A DNA stretch of 64,000 bases from CAYRFE01 sp964423645 [NCBI: uncultured bacterium] (GTDB lineage: Bacteria; Macinerneyibacteriota; Macinerneyibacteria; Macinerneyibacteriales), in contig CAYRFE010000015.1 in the NCBI GenBank assembly GCA_964423645.1, forward strand, positions 20,728 to 84,727. Direction: 5' to 3'. Below, piece by piece: positions 62,353 to 64,000 of the stretch (positions within the stretch are counted from its first letter, which is position 1; every line of letters begins with the position of its first letter). A program made the position numbers and the translations under genes. The notes beneath the pieces were generated by a model. That model had not been told where the DNA came from. It made no database searches and was given only the letters and a program-made list of their open reading frames with translations.

Positions 62353-62912
62353 AACTCCACCTCATCTGGAAATGATTTTTTAACTTTTTCGCGCACCCTA
62401 TACAAAATCACTTTGATATTTGCCTCGGTCATTGAAAGCAACTCGGCGATCTCATGAATAGCTTTTTCTTCATAATAATGGAGAATAAAAATTTGTTTAA
62501 ACACCGGTTTTTCACGATCAAGAAGTAGATTGATCCGTTTTATAATAGCATCATGAGCCTTCGATTCCGATTGAGCGATCGACTCGTCCAATGGGATGAA
62601 CAGAGACCGGAAACGTCGTTTTGAAAGATGTTTACGGATCACATTCAACGCGATGGCATACATCCAGGAAAAAAACTTTCTATCGGCATCATACGTTTTC
62701 AACGAACGATATACGGCAAGAAATACATCCTGCGTAATATCTTCCGCATCGGCGTTGTTCAACACATGTCTGTATGCCAGTGTGTATATCATATTTCCAT
62801 ACCTTTCACTGAGCTCACGAAATGCGGCGGTGTTCCCTTTGAGCACCGCCGCCACAGCATCTTTATCTTTTGTTTCTACCGTTTCATTCATTGCATCAGT
62901 GTAGCAATACAT
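62349..62912 (-). CDS. ECF-type RNA polymerase sigma factor
   Basis: A 187-residue extracytoplasmic-function sigma factor. Region 2 has FRELSERYGNMIYTLAYRHV and EDITQDVFLAVYRSLKTY with WMYAIALNVIRKHL. Region 4 has FKQIFILHYYEEKAIHEIAE and the helix-turn-helix LLSMTEANIKVILYRVREKV. The linker is short, and regions 1 and 3 are absent, as expected for ECF. It starts 17 bases after the DUF4382 gene. The downstream membrane protein is the likely partner controlling its activity; a start at the internal ATG 62891 is possible. Confidence 0.93.
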   Translation of the reverse strand: MYCYTDAMNETVETKDKDAVAAVLKGNTAAFRELSERYGNMIYTLAYRHVLNNADAEDITQDVFLAVYRSLKTYDADRKFFSWMYAIALNVIRKHLSKRRFRSLFIPLDESIAQSESKAHDAIIKRINLLLDREKPVFKQIFILHYYEEKAIHEIAELLSMTEANIKVILYRVREKVKKSFPDEVEL

Positions 62913-62929
62913 TAACTTTTTCGCAACCG

Positions 62930-63829
62930 TTAATATGCGACTGCATCCGCTGTGGTATTTTGCCCGTTTGTGACGCTGACGGTTACCTGTTTTTCATAAT
63001 CGGTCAATGAGCCGTCGGTATTATAGGTCACAATGACAAGTGTATATGTGCCCTCGGGAATATAACCGAAGTAAAAACTCCCTCCATCAGGCTCATCTGC
63101 AGATATTGCATTCGTAAACATTTGACCATTCGCATCAGCATTTTTTTCCGAAGCAGCATATGTTCCTTCTGCATACAAATACCCGACGATACGTGTGTCA
63201 GCCGGAACCCCTGTAATAGGCACGGTCAATGTACCGGTAGTATCAACGGTTACCAGGCGAATGGACGGATGTAATTTATAACCGCCGCCGTTTTTAACAA
63301 CCGATTTATGTGCATTAAAATCAAGCATCAACTCTGTAGTAATTCCATCTTGTACGGTAAACTGCCCCGCAATTTCAATGTGCCCTGTTGTAAAATTACC
63401 GTTTGGACCGCTGTGTGTGGTATCAAGGCTAGCATCAGTACCGGTATCAAATGACAAATGATGATCATAATTTGCATCAAGAAGAATACGAATGTGGCTG
63501 TAATGCCCTGCTTCTAATTCTGCTGATGCCAAAAAAGCCGTTGTCCCATTTTGTAACTCAAGTAGATTAAAAATTCCGTTTTCACCATTCACAGGCTCTA
63601 CAGTATCACCCGCTACAAAATCAGCAAATGTTTTTACACTTTTCCATCCGTGTGAGTTGACCTGAATCTCTTTAAATTTTACCCATACGCCGTCAACATC
63701 ATCCGCAATGAGTGGTGCATCAGTAAGCCGAATACTTACGGTACCGCTTGATGACTCTGTGGTTTTTGAACACCCGAACATAAATAGAATCGTACCAAGA
63801 AACAAGATCGTCATAAGAATCTTTCTCAT
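62930..63829 (-). CDS. DUF4382-domain lipoprotein
   Basis: A 299-residue predicted lipoprotein. Signal and lipobox-like MRKILMTILFLGTILFMFGC, then the DUF4382 domain (TVSIRLTDAPLIADDVDGVW, VNSHGWKSV, GIFNLLELQNG, AGHYSHIRILLDANY). A second beta-rich, transthyretin-like part follows (GGSFYFGYIPEGTYTLVIVT). The start at 63829 has GGGAGGTAACT; an upstream in-frame ATG has none. First gene of the envelope operon with the ECF sigma factor. The function of DUF4382 is unknown. Confidence 0.8.
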   Translation of the reverse strand: MRKILMTILFLGTILFMFGCSKTTESSSGTVSIRLTDAPLIADDVDGVWVKFKEIQVNSHGWKSVKTFADFVAGDTVEPVNGENGIFNLLELQNGTTAFLASAELEAGHYSHIRILLDANYDHHLSFDTGTDASLDTTHSGPNGNFTTGHIEIAGQFTVQDGITTELMLDFNAHKSVVKNGGGYKLHPSIRLVTVDTTGTLTVPITGVPADTRIVGYLYAEGTYAASEKNADANGQMFTNAISADEPDGGSFYFGYIPEGTYTLVIVTYNTDGSLTDYEKQVTVSVTNGQNTTADAVAY

Positions 63830-63948
63830 AGTTACCTCCCTTTGTTTACAGATAAATATCCTGCTGAAAGAGAAAAGGTTACAAAAATTAATAAGTTTTA
63901 AACAAACTAGTTTCATCCATCATTTTTGTCTTAATGAGCTCCCCACAT

Positions 63949-64000
63949 GAACTACCCCGCAGCAAGCTACGGGGTATCTCCCCAAAAAATACTATATTTG
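63949..64000 (+). repeat. Hairpin-ended long repeat, left end (cut by window edge)
   Basis: TGAACTACCCCGCAGCAAGC followed by TACGGGGTATCTCCCC and AAAAAATACTATATTTG, identical in this part to the best-preserved copies. The rest is outside the window. Confidence 0.85.

Overview
The window looks like a chromosomal segment of an anaerobic, Gram-negative (diderm) bacterium of low-to-moderate GC. LPS-type sugar genes (kdsB, split hldE, gmhB), beta-barrel outer-membrane proteins, lipoproteins and signal-peptide proteins argue for two membranes. Hybrid-cluster protein, phosphate butyryltransferase plus butyrate kinase, many ferredoxin-type ATPases, a CoA-disulfide-reductase-like flavoenzyme and a radical SAM enzyme argue for anaerobic life. 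The M28 peptidase ends in a FlgD/secretion-type domain as seen in FCB-like phyla, but I cannot name the phylum.

Layout. 1-4.9 kb (minus): the division and cell-wall cluster mraZ-rsmH-ftsL-ftsI-murF-mraY, without murE, behind a promoter overlapped by three TGGG boxes at 10-bp period. 5.1-9.5 kb: a lone secreted SH3-like protein, a repeat-filled 1-kb gap, a membrane protein, a PAP2 phosphatase and a GNAT enzyme. 10-16 kb (minus): CYTH protein, split hldE, kdsB, pyrG and a CHASE-GGDEF cyclase. 16.1-17.4 kb: a lone trpB with a candidate 30-codon leader peptide rich in Trp near its end. 17.6-24.4 kb (minus): PBP1A-rpiB-glyA-dCMP deaminase-nrdR-unknown-thioredoxin lipoprotein. 24.7-31.4 kb (minus): outer-membrane protein, then folBK-panB-panC-comM-buk-ptb. 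31.5-39 kb (minus): sensor-like membrane protein, DUF4412-like protein, then M28 peptidase-SpoU-cupin-gmhB, and a discoidin/LamG protein.

39.1-42.7 kb (plus): ferredoxin-cupin-hcp-TetR operon with a strong promoter and a palindromic operator. 42.9-45.1 kb: a two-repeat secreted protein and a TPR-thioredoxin protein. 45.2-54.9 kb: two facing operons, each headed by a DUF134 regulator. The plus one is DUF134-Mrp-NifX-like. The minus one is a run of up to eleven genes: DUF134, DUF5320, two ferredoxin-MinD ATPases, a NifX-like protein, metallo-beta-lactamase, thioesterase, CGGC protein, radical SAM, DUF89 and a flavin disulfide reductase. This resembles the orange-protein (orp) clusters of anaerobes. 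Both DUF134 promoters carry perfect palindromes centred on CATATG. 55-59 kb: small genes, GNAT, MOSC and peroxiredoxin among many repeats. 59.8-63.8 kb (minus): DUF4382 lipoprotein, ECF sigma factor, membrane-bound CBM48 protein (probable anti-sigma), two small secreted proteins and a beta-barrel protein, probably one envelope-signalling operon.

Intergenic spaces are invaded by a mosaic of hairpin-rich repeats. One type has terminal inverted repeats (GAGACCTTTGCGAAATT-like), with one copy flanked by a 6-bp duplication (AATGTA). The other is about 215 bp long and has related hairpins at both ends in direct orientation. No tRNA, rRNA or CRISPR array was seen.
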